Source: Sideroxydans sp.
GTDB taxonomy: Bacteria > Pseudomonadota > Gammaproteobacteria > Burkholderiales > Gallionellaceae
Length of the DNA: 37,472 nt
Direction: 5' to 3'
Assembly (NCBI GenBank): GCA_011620315.1
Contig: WOZO01000144.1
Location: 1-37,472, forward strand
The notes below the pieces were generated by a model. That model searched no databases, was not told where the DNA came from, and saw only the letters and a list, made by a program, of their open reading frames with translations. Of the stretch, positions 9,861 to 17,341 are shown one piece after another (the first letter of the stretch is position 1; every line of letters starts with the position of its first letter). The position numbers and the translations under genes are program-made.

Positions 9861-11009
9861 TTAACGCTTCTCGATCGGCACCCAAGTCAGATTCTCCGGC
9901 CCGACGTAGTTCGCACTGGGGCGGATGATCTTGCCGTCGGCGCGTTGTTCCATCACATGCGCGCCCCAGCCGGTGACGCGGGCGATCACGAACAGCGGCG
10001 TGAACATCTCGGTCGGTACGCCCATTTGGTTGTAGGACACGGCCGAGAACCAATCCAAATTCGGGAACATCTTCTTCAGGTCCCACATCACGCTCTCCAG
10101 CCGGTCTGCGATGTCGAACATCAGCGTGTTGCCGTTTTCCTCCGACAACTGCTTTGCCACATGCTTGATCACTTCGTTGCGCGGGTCGGAGATGGTGTAC
10201 ACCGGATGGCCGAAGCCGATGACGATCTCCTTGCGACCCACGCGTTCGCGGATGTCGGCCTCTGCTTCGTCCGCACTCTGGTAACGGCTCTGGATGCGGA
10301 ACGCTTCCTCGTTCGCACCGCCGTGCTTCTGGCCTCTGAGCGCACCGATCGCGCCGGTGATGCAGGAATAGATGTCGGAATTGGTGCCCGCGATCACGCG
10401 TGCGGTGAAGGTGGAAGCATTGAACTCATGCTCGGCGTAGAGGATGAGCGAGGTGTGCATCGCGCGCACCCACGAAGCCTTGGCCGGTTTGCCGTGCAGC
10501 AGATGCAGGAAGTGCCCGCCGATGGAATCGTCGTCGGTCTCGACCTCGATGCGTTTGCCGTGGTGGCTGAAGTGATACCAGTACACCAGCATGGAACCGA
10601 AGCTGGCCATCAGGCGGTCGAGGATCTGCTTGGTCTGTTGCGGATCGTGCGACGGGGATTCCTGTTCCAGCGTGCCCAGCACCGAGCACCCGGTGCGCAT
10701 CACATCCATCGGATGCGCACCGGGGGGGAGTGCTTCGAGTGTCTGTTTGACGGCCTGAGGCAGGCCGCGCAGTGTGCGCAGTCTTGCCTTGTATGCCGCG
10801 AGTTCGGTGGCGGTCGGCAGCGTGCCGTGGATCAGCAGGTGGGCGATCTCCTCGAACTCGGCCTGCTCGGCGAAATCGAGGATGTCGTAACCGCGATAGT
10901 GCAGATCGTTGCCGGTGCGGCCCACGGTGCACACCGCAGTGTTGCCCGCGACAGTGCCGGAGAGGGCGACGGATTTTTTCGGTTTGGGTAAGGTGGTCTC
11001 TTCGGTCAT
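9861..11009 (-). CDS. prpC: 2-methylcitrate synthase
   Basis: Citrate-synthase family ([38 protein letters not shown]); start [13 protein letters not shown] at 11009 rather than ORF start 11102. Confidence 0.95.
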   Translation of the reverse strand: MTEETTLPKPKKSVALSGTVAGNTAVCTVGRTGNDLHYRGYDILDFAEQAEFEEIAHLLIHGTLPTATELAAYKARLRTLRGLPQAVKQTLEALPPGAHPMDVMRTGCSVLGTLEQESPSHDPQQTKQILDRLMASFGSMLVYWYHFSHHGKRIEVETDDDSIGGHFLHLLHGKPAKASWVRAMHTSLILYAEHEFNASTFTARVIAGTNSDIYSCITGAIGALRGQKHGGANEEAFRIQSRYQSADEAEADIRERVGRKEIVIGFGHPVYTISDPRNEVIKHVAKQLSEENGNTLMFDIADRLESVMWDLKKMFPNLDWFSAVSYNQMGVPTEMFTPLFVIARVTGWGAHVMEQRADGKIIRPSANYVGPENLTWVPIEKR

Positions 11010-11031
11010 CGCTTGCTCCCTTGCTGGATAA

Positions 11032-11925
11032 TCAATCTGCGCCCCTCTCGGCGAACAGGCGGTCGAGCTGCTGCTCGTAAGCGTGGTAGCCGAGATAGTC
11101 ATAAAGGTCCATGCGTGTCTGCATGGTCGGTACCACGCGTTGTTGTGTGCCGTCGCCGAGGATGTGCTGGTACACGTTCAGCGCGGCCTGGCTCATGGCG
11201 CGGAAGGCGGACAGCGGATACAGCACTAGTCCGATGCCCACGCCCGCCAGCTGCTCGGTGGTGAACAACGGTGTCGCGCCGAACTCGGTGATATTGGCCA
11301 GCACCGGCACCTTAACGGTCTTGGTGAATTCGGCGTATTGCTCCAAGGTGGTCATCGCTTCGGGGAAGATCATGTCGGCACCGGCTTCGGCGCAGGCTTG
11401 TGCTCGGTCGATGGCGGAACTCATGCCTTCCACGGCCAGCGCATCGGTACGCGCCATGATGACGAAGCTGTCGTCGGTGCGCGCATCCACTGCCGCCTTC
11501 ACGCGATCCACCATCTCTTGTTGGCTGACGATGGCTTTGTTCGGGCGGTGGCCGCAGCGCTTCTGCATCACCTGGTCCTCGATGTGGAAACCGGCTGCAC
11601 CGGCCTGCGCCACTTCGCGTGTGGCACGCGCGATGTTGAAAGCGCCGCCCCAGCCGGTGTCGATATCCACCAGCAGCGGCAGGTCGCTGGCGGCGGTGAT
11701 GCGGCGCGCGTCCTCGCACACGTCGTGCAGGGTGGTGATGCCGAGGTCGGGGATGCCGAGCGAAGAAGCCGCCACGCCGCCGCCGGAAAGGTATAGCGCC
11801 TTGTGCCCGCTTTTCTGCGCGAGGATGGCGCAATAGGCGGTGACCGTGCCGACCACTTGCAGGGGATGATTGTCTGCGACGGCTTGGCGCAGTTTTTGGC
11901 CGGGGGTAAGAATCGTCTGCTTCAT
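11032..11925 (-). CDS. prpB: 2-methylisocitrate lyase
   Basis: PEP mutase/ICL superfamily; [27 protein letters not shown]. Confidence 0.95.
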   Translation of the reverse strand: MKQTILTPGQKLRQAVADNHPLQVVGTVTAYCAILAQKSGHKALYLSGGGVAASSLGIPDLGITTLHDVCEDARRITAASDLPLLVDIDTGWGGAFNIARATREVAQAGAAGFHIEDQVMQKRCGHRPNKAIVSQQEMVDRVKAAVDARTDDSFVIMARTDALAVEGMSSAIDRAQACAEAGADMIFPEAMTTLEQYAEFTKTVKVPVLANITEFGATPLFTTEQLAGVGIGLVLYPLSAFRAMSQAALNVYQHILGDGTQQRVVPTMQTRMDLYDYLGYHAYEQQLDRLFAERGAD

Positions 11926-11951
11926 TATTTTTTCTCCACTAAATTCAAAAT

Positions 11952-11982
11952 CCCGTCATTCCCGCGCAGGCGGGAATGACGG
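11952..11982. repeat. Perfect intergenic palindrome, REP-like (ccgtcattcccgc-gcag-gcgggaatgacgg)
   Basis: 13-bp perfect stem with a 4-nt loop between the GntR gene and prpB. Confidence 0.9.
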
Positions 11983-11992
11983 CTAATTGAGG

Positions 11993-12673
11993 TCATGCGA
12001 CTTGCTCCTCTTTATCGATCATTTCGCTGATGCTGCGCCAGGCGCCCTGAATGTGGCGGCGCATCAAAAGTTCGGCCAGTTCGCCATCGCGGTTCGCCAG
12101 CGCTTCCACGATCTGGCGGTGCTGGTTCAGTGCGGGCTTGGTGCGTTGGGCGTTGCGGCTAGTGCGGTAGCGGCACATGCGCAGTAGCTGGTATTGCTCG
12201 CTGCCCAGCATGTCCATCAGCATCTGGTTGCGGCTGCCGCGCGCGATCTGGTAGTGAAAATCGAGGTCGCCTTCGCTCTGTGCGTAGACCTTGCCGCCTT
12301 GTTTGGCGATCTGCGTTTCGTGGCTGTCGAGCAGGGTGCCCAACTGGGCGATCTCATCGCTGCTCATCTGCGCGGCGGCGATGCGGCAGGCCATGCCTTC
12401 CAGTGCTTCGCGCACGGTGTACAGGTCGGAGAGTGTCTTGCGGTCCAGCACCACTACGCGCGCACCGGCGTTCGGGGTACGTTTCACCAGCCGCATGCCT
12501 TCCAGATGGCGCAATGCTTCGCGCAACGGGCCGCGTCCCATGCCGAAGCGCTCGGCCAGTTCGGCCTCGTTCAGTTTCTGTCCTTGCGCCAGTTCGCCGG
12601 TCACGATGCTCTGCGCCAGTTTGTGGGTGGCCAGATCGGACAAGGTGCCTGATGGCGGGTGGGGGATCAACAC
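11993..12673 (-). CDS. GntR/FadR-family (FCD domain) transcriptional regulator, probable prp regulator
   Basis: wHTH LNEAELAERFGMGRGPLREALRHLEGMRLVKR plus FCD domain. ORF extends to 12736, but GTG at 12673 with upstream CGGAG is a better start. Confidence 0.85.
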   Translation of the reverse strand: MLIPHPPSGTLSDLATHKLAQSIVTGELAQGQKLNEAELAERFGMGRGPLREALRHLEGMRLVKRTPNAGARVVVLDRKTLSDLYTVREALEGMACRIAAAQMSSDEIAQLGTLLDSHETQIAKQGGKVYAQSEGDLDFHYQIARGSRNQMLMDMLGSEQYQLLRMCRYRTSRNAQRTKPALNQHRQIVEALANRDGELAELLMRRHIQGAWRSISEMIDKEEQVA

Positions 12674-12686
12674 TGGAAAACTCCGA

Positions 12687-12696
12687 TTGTCGACAA
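12687..12696. promoter_or_regulatory. Candidate GntR operator TTGTCGACAA
   Basis: Perfect 10-bp palindrome just upstream of the preferred GntR start. Confidence 0.6.
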
Positions 12697-12749
12697 AGTG
12701 GCCGAATGCTAGCACCAAAACATTGGCAAATAGCAAGAAAGTTTAGTTT

Positions 12750-12759
12750 ATGTCGACAA
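12750..12759. promoter_or_regulatory. Second candidate GntR operator ATGTCGACAA
   Basis: Core TGTCGACA shared with 12687-12696, centre-to-centre 63 bp. Confidence 0.55.
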
Positions 12760-12811
12760 AGATGGTTTTACTGTTTGGGCCGGATGCGGATAAATGGTTG
12801 AAAGATAGGGG

Positions 12812-12845
12812 CGAAAACAAAACGGCCCGCATGAGGCGGGCCGTT
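12812..12845 (-). terminator. Intrinsic terminator downstream of folA
   Basis: Minus strand: AACGGCCCGC-CTCAT-GCGGGCCGTT followed by TTGTTTTC. Confidence 0.85.
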
Positions 12846-12862
12846 GCAGGAAAGATTGTCGA

Positions 12863-13396
12863 CTATCGCCGCCGGTAGGTGACGAAGTGGTATTGCAGTG
12901 CCTGCGGTTCGCTCTGGCTGCGCACCTCGCGGGCGACTTCCTGCCATGCGTTCTGATCGAACGCGGGGAAGTGCGCATCGCCGTCCACGTCCTGCCGGAT
13001 CTCGGTGATGTACAAGGTGTCCGCCAGCGGCAATGCCTGTGCGTAGATATCCGCGCCGCCGACGATGAATATCTCCTCATCATCTTTGCTGGCGGTGATG
13101 GCTTCCTGCAGCGAGTGCGCGACGAGACATCCTTCCACTTTCAGCGCGGCATTGCGCGTGACGATCACCGTGGTGCGCCCCGGCAACGGTTTGCCGATGG
13201 AATCGAAAGTCTTGCGCCCCATGATCATGTGATGCCCCATGGTCAGCGCCTTGAAGTGCTTGAGGTCTTCCGGGCAGCGCCAGGGCAGGGTGTTGTTCGC
13301 GCCGATGGTGCGGTTCTGCGCCATGGCGACGATCAGGGAAAGGCGGGATTCTGGATTCTGGATTCTGGATTCTGGTGGGGGCGCCGATGGACTCAT
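12863..13396 (-). CDS. folA: Dihydrofolate reductase
   Basis: LSLIVAMAQNRTIGANNTLPWRCPEDLKHFKALTMGHHMIMGRKTFDSIGKPLPGR; N-terminal extension encoded by the heptamer array. Confidence 0.95.
   Translation of the reverse strand: MSPSAPPPESRIQNPESRLSLIVAMAQNRTIGANNTLPWRCPEDLKHFKALTMGHHMIMGRKTFDSIGKPLPGRTTVIVTRNAALKVEGCLVAHSLQEAITASKDDEEIFIVGGADIYAQALPLADTLYITEIRQDVDGDAHFPAFDQNAWQEVAREVRSQSEPQALQYHFVTYRRR
13346..13373. repeat. Heptamer array (GGATTCT)x4
   Basis: Four perfect contiguous 7-bp units at the 5' end of folA. Confidence 0.95.
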
Positions 13397-13398
13397 GG

Positions 13399-13758
13399 TT
13401 ATTCTTCTTTTGTTGATAGAGAGCGGATCAGTCCGTTCAGCATCTTGCCGATTGCATTGGTTTTGGAAATCAAATCCGAAAGGCTATCTGAGCCAATAAG
13501 TTCTAGCCTGGCTGAAATTTGCAGTTGGGTTTCCACTTCCATCAGCGAGCCGTGAGCAATAGAAAGATGATTCAGATATGCACCAGTTGATTTACGCCCA
13601 TGCCCCTCTGCAATGTTTGATGGAATGGAAACAGCAGCACGTCGAATTTGGGAGGTGAGTCCGAATCGCTCGTCAGTTGGAAAAGTGCCGGTCACTTTGT
13701 AGATATTAGTGACCAGCTCCATCGCCTTCTGCCAAACAACCAACTCATAATATTTCAT
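13399..13758 (-). CDS. Four-helix-bundle protein (23S rRNA IVP/S23 family)
   Basis: MKYYELVVWQKAMELV...LTSQIRRAAVSIPSNIAEGHGR...YLNHLSIAHGSLMEVETQL is typical of the family. Confidence 0.93.
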   Translation of the reverse strand: MKYYELVVWQKAMELVTNIYKVTGTFPTDERFGLTSQIRRAAVSIPSNIAEGHGRKSTGAYLNHLSIAHGSLMEVETQLQISARLELIGSDSLSDLISKTNAIGKMLNGLIRSLSTKEE

Positions 13759-13768
13759 CGCGCCCCCC

Positions 13769-13796
13769 TGAATCCAGAATCCTTGATCCTGAATCC
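13769..13796. repeat. Heptamer array, 4 units (TGAATCC AGAATCC TTGATCC TGAATCC), inverted relative to 13346-13373
   Basis: Four contiguous 7-mers between the four-helix-bundle gene and the thyA stop codon. Confidence 0.9.
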
Positions 13797-14590
13797 TAGA
13801 CAGCCACCGGCGCCTTGATGGCCGGATGCGGGTCGTAGCCTTCCAGTGTGAAGTCCTCGAACGTGAAACCGAAGATGTCTTTAACGTCGGGATTGATCTT
13901 CATCGTCGGCAACGCGCGCGGTTCGCGCGACAGTTGCAGCGCGGTCTGTTCCATATGGTTGGAATAGAGGTGCGCATCGCCGAAGGTGTGCACGAAGTCG
14001 CCGTACTCCAGCCCGCACACCTGCGCCATCATCATGGTCAGCAGTGCATAGCTCGCGATGTTGAACGGCACGCCGAGGAAGATGTCGGCGCTGCGCTGGT
14101 AGAGCTGGCAGGAGAGCTTGCCGTCGGCCACATAGAACTGGAAGAAGGCGTGGCAGGGTGCCAGCGCCATCTTGTCCAACTCACCCACGTTCCAGGCCGA
14201 GACGATGATGCGGCGCGAATCAGGATTGGTCTTGAGCTGCTCGACCGCGATCTTGATCTGGTCGATCACGCGGCCATCGACAGTCTCCCACGAGCGCCAC
14301 TGCTTGCCGTACACCGGGCCGAGGTTGCCTTTCTCATCCGCCCATTCGTCCCAGATCGAAACACCGTTGTCCTTGAGATATTTGGTGTTGGTGCTGCCCT
14401 GCAGGAACCACAGCAATTCATGCACGATGGACTTCAGGTGGCACTTCTTGGTGGTGACCAGCGGAAAGCCCTGCGAGAGGTCGAAGCGCATCTGGTAACC
14501 GAACACACTGGTGGTGCCGGTGCCGGTGCGGTCGGATTTGGTAGTGCCGTGGTCCAGCACGTGTTGCATCAAGTCGAGGTATTGGCGCAT
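13796..14590 (-). CDS. thyA: Thymidylate synthase
   Basis: [57 protein letters not shown]; start at 14590 rather than ORF start 14914. Confidence 0.97.
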   Translation of the reverse strand: MRQYLDLMQHVLDHGTTKSDRTGTGTTSVFGYQMRFDLSQGFPLVTTKKCHLKSIVHELLWFLQGSTNTKYLKDNGVSIWDEWADEKGNLGPVYGKQWRSWETVDGRVIDQIKIAVEQLKTNPDSRRIIVSAWNVGELDKMALAPCHAFFQFYVADGKLSCQLYQRSADIFLGVPFNIASYALLTMMMAQVCGLEYGDFVHTFGDAHLYSNHMEQTALQLSREPRALPTMKINPDVKDIFGFTFEDFTLEGYDPHPAIKAPVAV

Positions 14591-14793
14591 GGGGTAGCTC
14601 TTGTCATCACTGCATGGAGTACAAATCGGAGCGCGAATCCTAGCATAACTGTCCCTTGCTTTCGTTTCGGTATATTTCGTCGCAAGGGCGGTAATGATGC
14701 GCATGGTCGCCAACCTCTCAAAGCCAAACTGCTCGTTTTCCGCAAATGTTTCGAGTGCCTTTGCAGGTATATCACTGCGCAATCTAGAACTCT

Positions 14794-14812
14794 GGTACTT
14801 CTCGGTTACGAA
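14794..14812 (+). promoter_or_regulatory. Shared upstream motif copy 1 (GGTACTTCTCGGTTACGAA)
   Basis: Same motif as 15734-15752, lying 87 bp upstream of the 14881 start. Confidence 0.5.
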
Positions 14813-14880
14813 CGGCTGTATGAAACGGCAAGGTGCGAACCATTGATGCAGGGCGCATCTTAACCAAGAAAGGAAATGCC

Positions 14881-15693
14881 GTGAGCAAGCAAGCCAACAC
14901 CACAGTTGCCGCAAAAACCACCTACGAAGGCACTGTCATCACGCGAGCAATTGCTCGTGCTGGGAATAATCCCCATCTCAAGGGGCACGTTCACGAAATC
15001 CTGACCAAGGATGCCATGAACCTCAAGGATGTCTTTAGGGGGCAACATACCGAACTGACTAAAAGCACAACAGCCAAGGTGGTTGATTTGGTCACCACCA
15101 AGGGCGGGAAAGTCGTCGGACGCATTCAGGTGAAAGACACGCTCTCTCCAAGCGGAATCAACAAGCTTGTTCGCCAAGTTGCTGATGGGAAGTACCGAAC
15201 CACAAAACTGGTTGGCACCGAAGAGACCACCAAGCTGGTGAACGCGGCCTTCAAGAAGGCAGGATTAAGCAAGCGGATGGTCAGTTCCGGCACATCGTCC
15301 AACACGACTACGACCCTTGCGCAACGTGCGGGAGCAAGTGGCTCTGGCACGCTGGGATGTGCCGTCGGACAGGCTGCCAAATCTGGCGGGGCTGTTGGTG
15401 CCGCAGTAGGGGCTGGTATTGAAGTGGTCGGCGGTATTGTTGATCTGACGAATGGCAAGCGTGACGCTGGAGAGGTTGCAGTTGCGGTAGCAAAAGCCGG
15501 AGCCAAGGGATACGCCACAGGGGCGTCGGCAGGCGCAGCAGCAACAGTCGGAGGCGCGCTGGCAGCAGAAGGATTGGTCGTAATTGGAGCCGGAGCAACG
15601 TTCACAACGGTTGCCACATTTGCTGCGCCAGTAGTGGCTGCCGTGGCAGTCGGCTATGTGGTTTCGGAAGTATGGGGTTGGCTGTTCGACTAA
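14881..15693 (+). CDS. Hypothetical protein: soluble N-terminal domain plus glycine-zipper/hydrophobic C-terminal domain
   Basis: GTG start after AAGAAAGGAAATGCC; ORF track starts at 14833. C-terminus ...[46 protein letters not shown]. Confidence 0.75.
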   Translation: MSKQANTTVAAKTTYEGTVITRAIARAGNNPHLKGHVHEILTKDAMNLKDVFRGQHTELTKSTTAKVVDLVTTKGGKVVGRIQVKDTLSPSGINKLVRQVADGKYRTTKLVGTEETTKLVNAAFKKAGLSKRMVSSGTSSNTTTTLAQRAGASGSGTLGCAVGQAAKSGGAVGAAVGAGIEVVGGIVDLTNGKRDAGEVAVAVAKAGAKGYATGASAGAAATVGGALAAEGLVVIGAGATFTTVATFAAPVVAAVAVGYVVSEVWGWLFD

Positions 15694-15733
15694 TGGCTTT
15701 ATCGATGCTTCCGCAGATGTAAACGTAGTGTCG

Positions 15734-15752
15734 GGTAGTTCTCGGTTACTAA
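15734..15752 (+). promoter_or_regulatory. Shared upstream motif copy 2 (GGTAGTTCTCGGTTACTAA)
   Basis: Same motif as 14794-14812, lying 84 bp upstream of the 15818 start. Confidence 0.5.
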
Positions 15753-15817
15753 ATTCATCCCAGCCAGTCACAATTCACTCATCGACACATCGGATGTCGC
15801 AACCAAAGGAGAAGCAG

Positions 15818-16018
15818 ATGAACACGAAAGACAACAACACGAAAACCGTCGCAAGTACAATCGGCGGCGTAACGGCAGCAAGTGGTTTGGCTGCAATCGG
15901 CACCGGCGAGGCAAGCATTGTCGCAGCACCTGCTGCAGTACCGTTGGTCGTTGTATTTGGGGCCGGGTACATTGCGGGGTGTGCGGTATCGAAAGCGTGG
16001 GATTGGTTGGTAGATTAG
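15818..16018 (+). CDS. Small (66 aa) glycine-rich membrane protein, paralogous to the C-terminal domain of the 14881 gene product
   Basis: ATG after AAAGGAGAAGCAG; alignable with the C-terminus of the upstream protein (xTxGG...AAxGLxxIGxG...GYxx...SxxWxWLxD). Confidence 0.7.
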   Translation: MNTKDNNTKTVASTIGGVTAASGLAAIGTGEASIVAAPAAVPLVVVFGAGYIAGCAVSKAWDWLVD

Positions 16019-16106
16019 ATTCCCCCCCCATCCTGTATTCGGCTATAACCGAGAAACCATAGTTTTTACTTATCGGCGCATTAAGTGCCACAAATGGGAG
16101 ATTAAA

Positions 16107-17315
16107 ATGGACGCAACAAAGAACGCGCAATTGAAAGAAATTTTGGAGTCGGCGTTTAAGCATGCAGCCAGTCAAAATATTTCTTCCCCTATCAATTTGG
16201 CAACGCTTGGCGGCATTATAAAATTCTTGAATAGTGACTTTTCTTTCCGTGATTACGGGCATGAGAAGCTTCGTCCATTATTGGAAGAAATGTCCGATGT
16301 TGTCGAACTAGAAAGAGATGACACCTATGCCATGCCAGTGTACTTCGCGAGCCTAAATAAACACCCCTCTGCTCCAATACCAAAGAGCGCCAGTCAAAAT
16401 CTGACAACAACACGCAGTAATGAAATGTCGCTCCCTCGAAACTTTATTAATGAGGTCAGGGCACCCGCTTCCAAGTGGAAGGAGCTTGTCTCGGATAAAG
16501 CATTATTGGAGGAAAACTGGGGCGACCCAGATGATTTGCCGCTGCTTCGTAATTACATTAACTATACCTATGTCCGGCTATTCAACGAAAAGAAGGTGCT
16601 AGTTAAACAATCTGAAGGTATGCCTGTCATTGCCTTTAATACCGGACTTGTTGACCGGCGCTTTGAACCCATATATGCGCTTCTTCAAAAGAACGCTAAA
16701 ACTGGCGACCCTCTTGTTTGGTTTTTGTCCGGTTTTTGTTGCGCTGGCGAAGACTTTCTAGGTAAACAACTTGTAGATTTATTCAATCCACTCCCGGAGG
16801 CAGCCTACTACCTAGAGAAACAGTCAGACGCAATTTATGACATCAGCGCTGGTGAACCTTATATTGACTGGGAACATGTCATTAAAGAAAACGCAGATCG
16901 CATCCCGGCAGAATTACTTTCACGAACAACTAGGGGGTTTGAGACTAAGAACTGCGAAAACATGAATAAGGGCGAACGCGAAAAGTACAAACAAAGTTTT
17001 GCCGCATATATACGCCAAGATGATTTCGCCTATCGCTCCTTAATTGATGCTTTTAAGAGAGCTGTTGAGCTTGCAATCAAGAAAGTACGGTGGAATTACA
17101 AAACTGCTGTCCCCATCTACTTTCCATCTGAAAATACCGTTAGCCTCTTGCTCCCTTTAAGCTTGCTCTCGGATGGTCGCGTTGACTTGGCTATGGTTGT
17201 CGAGAAGCAGCAATCTGGAAACTATCAAGGACACACGATATACACGCTCGACATGGCATACAGCAATGCTCGGCTTATCGCTCGACCTGAAAGTGCGTGG
17301 TTAAAAGAGCTGTAA
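16107..17315 (+). CDS. Protein with OST-HTH/LOTUS-like N-terminus and DUF3825-like C-terminal domain
   Basis: N-term LGGIIKFLNSDFSFRDYGHEKLRPLLEEMSDVVELERD (LOTUS-like); C-term VIAFNTGLVDRRFEPIYALL...AVPIYFPSENTVSLLLPLSL...VDLAMVVE...YTLDMAYSNARLIARPESAWL (DUF3825-like). Confidence 0.8.
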   Translation: MDATKNAQLKEILESAFKHAASQNISSPINLATLGGIIKFLNSDFSFRDYGHEKLRPLLEEMSDVVELERDDTYAMPVYFASLNKHPSAPIPKSASQNLTTTRSNEMSLPRNFINEVRAPASKWKELVSDKALLEENWGDPDDLPLLRNYINYTYVRLFNEKKVLVKQSEGMPVIAFNTGLVDRRFEPIYALLQKNAKTGDPLVWFLSGFCCAGEDFLGKQLVDLFNPLPEAAYYLEKQSDAIYDISAGEPYIDWEHVIKENADRIPAELLSRTTRGFETKNCENMNKGEREKYKQSFAAYIRQDDFAYRSLIDAFKRAVELAIKKVRWNYKTAVPIYFPSENTVSLLLPLSLLSDGRVDLAMVVEKQQSGNYQGHTIYTLDMAYSNARLIARPESAWLKEL

Positions 17316-17341
17316 TCTGTAATCGAAATAAATATTCAAAT

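Noticed and set aside
13346-13796. CRISPR-like array
   Set aside because: 7-bp contiguous units without spacers; not CRISPR.
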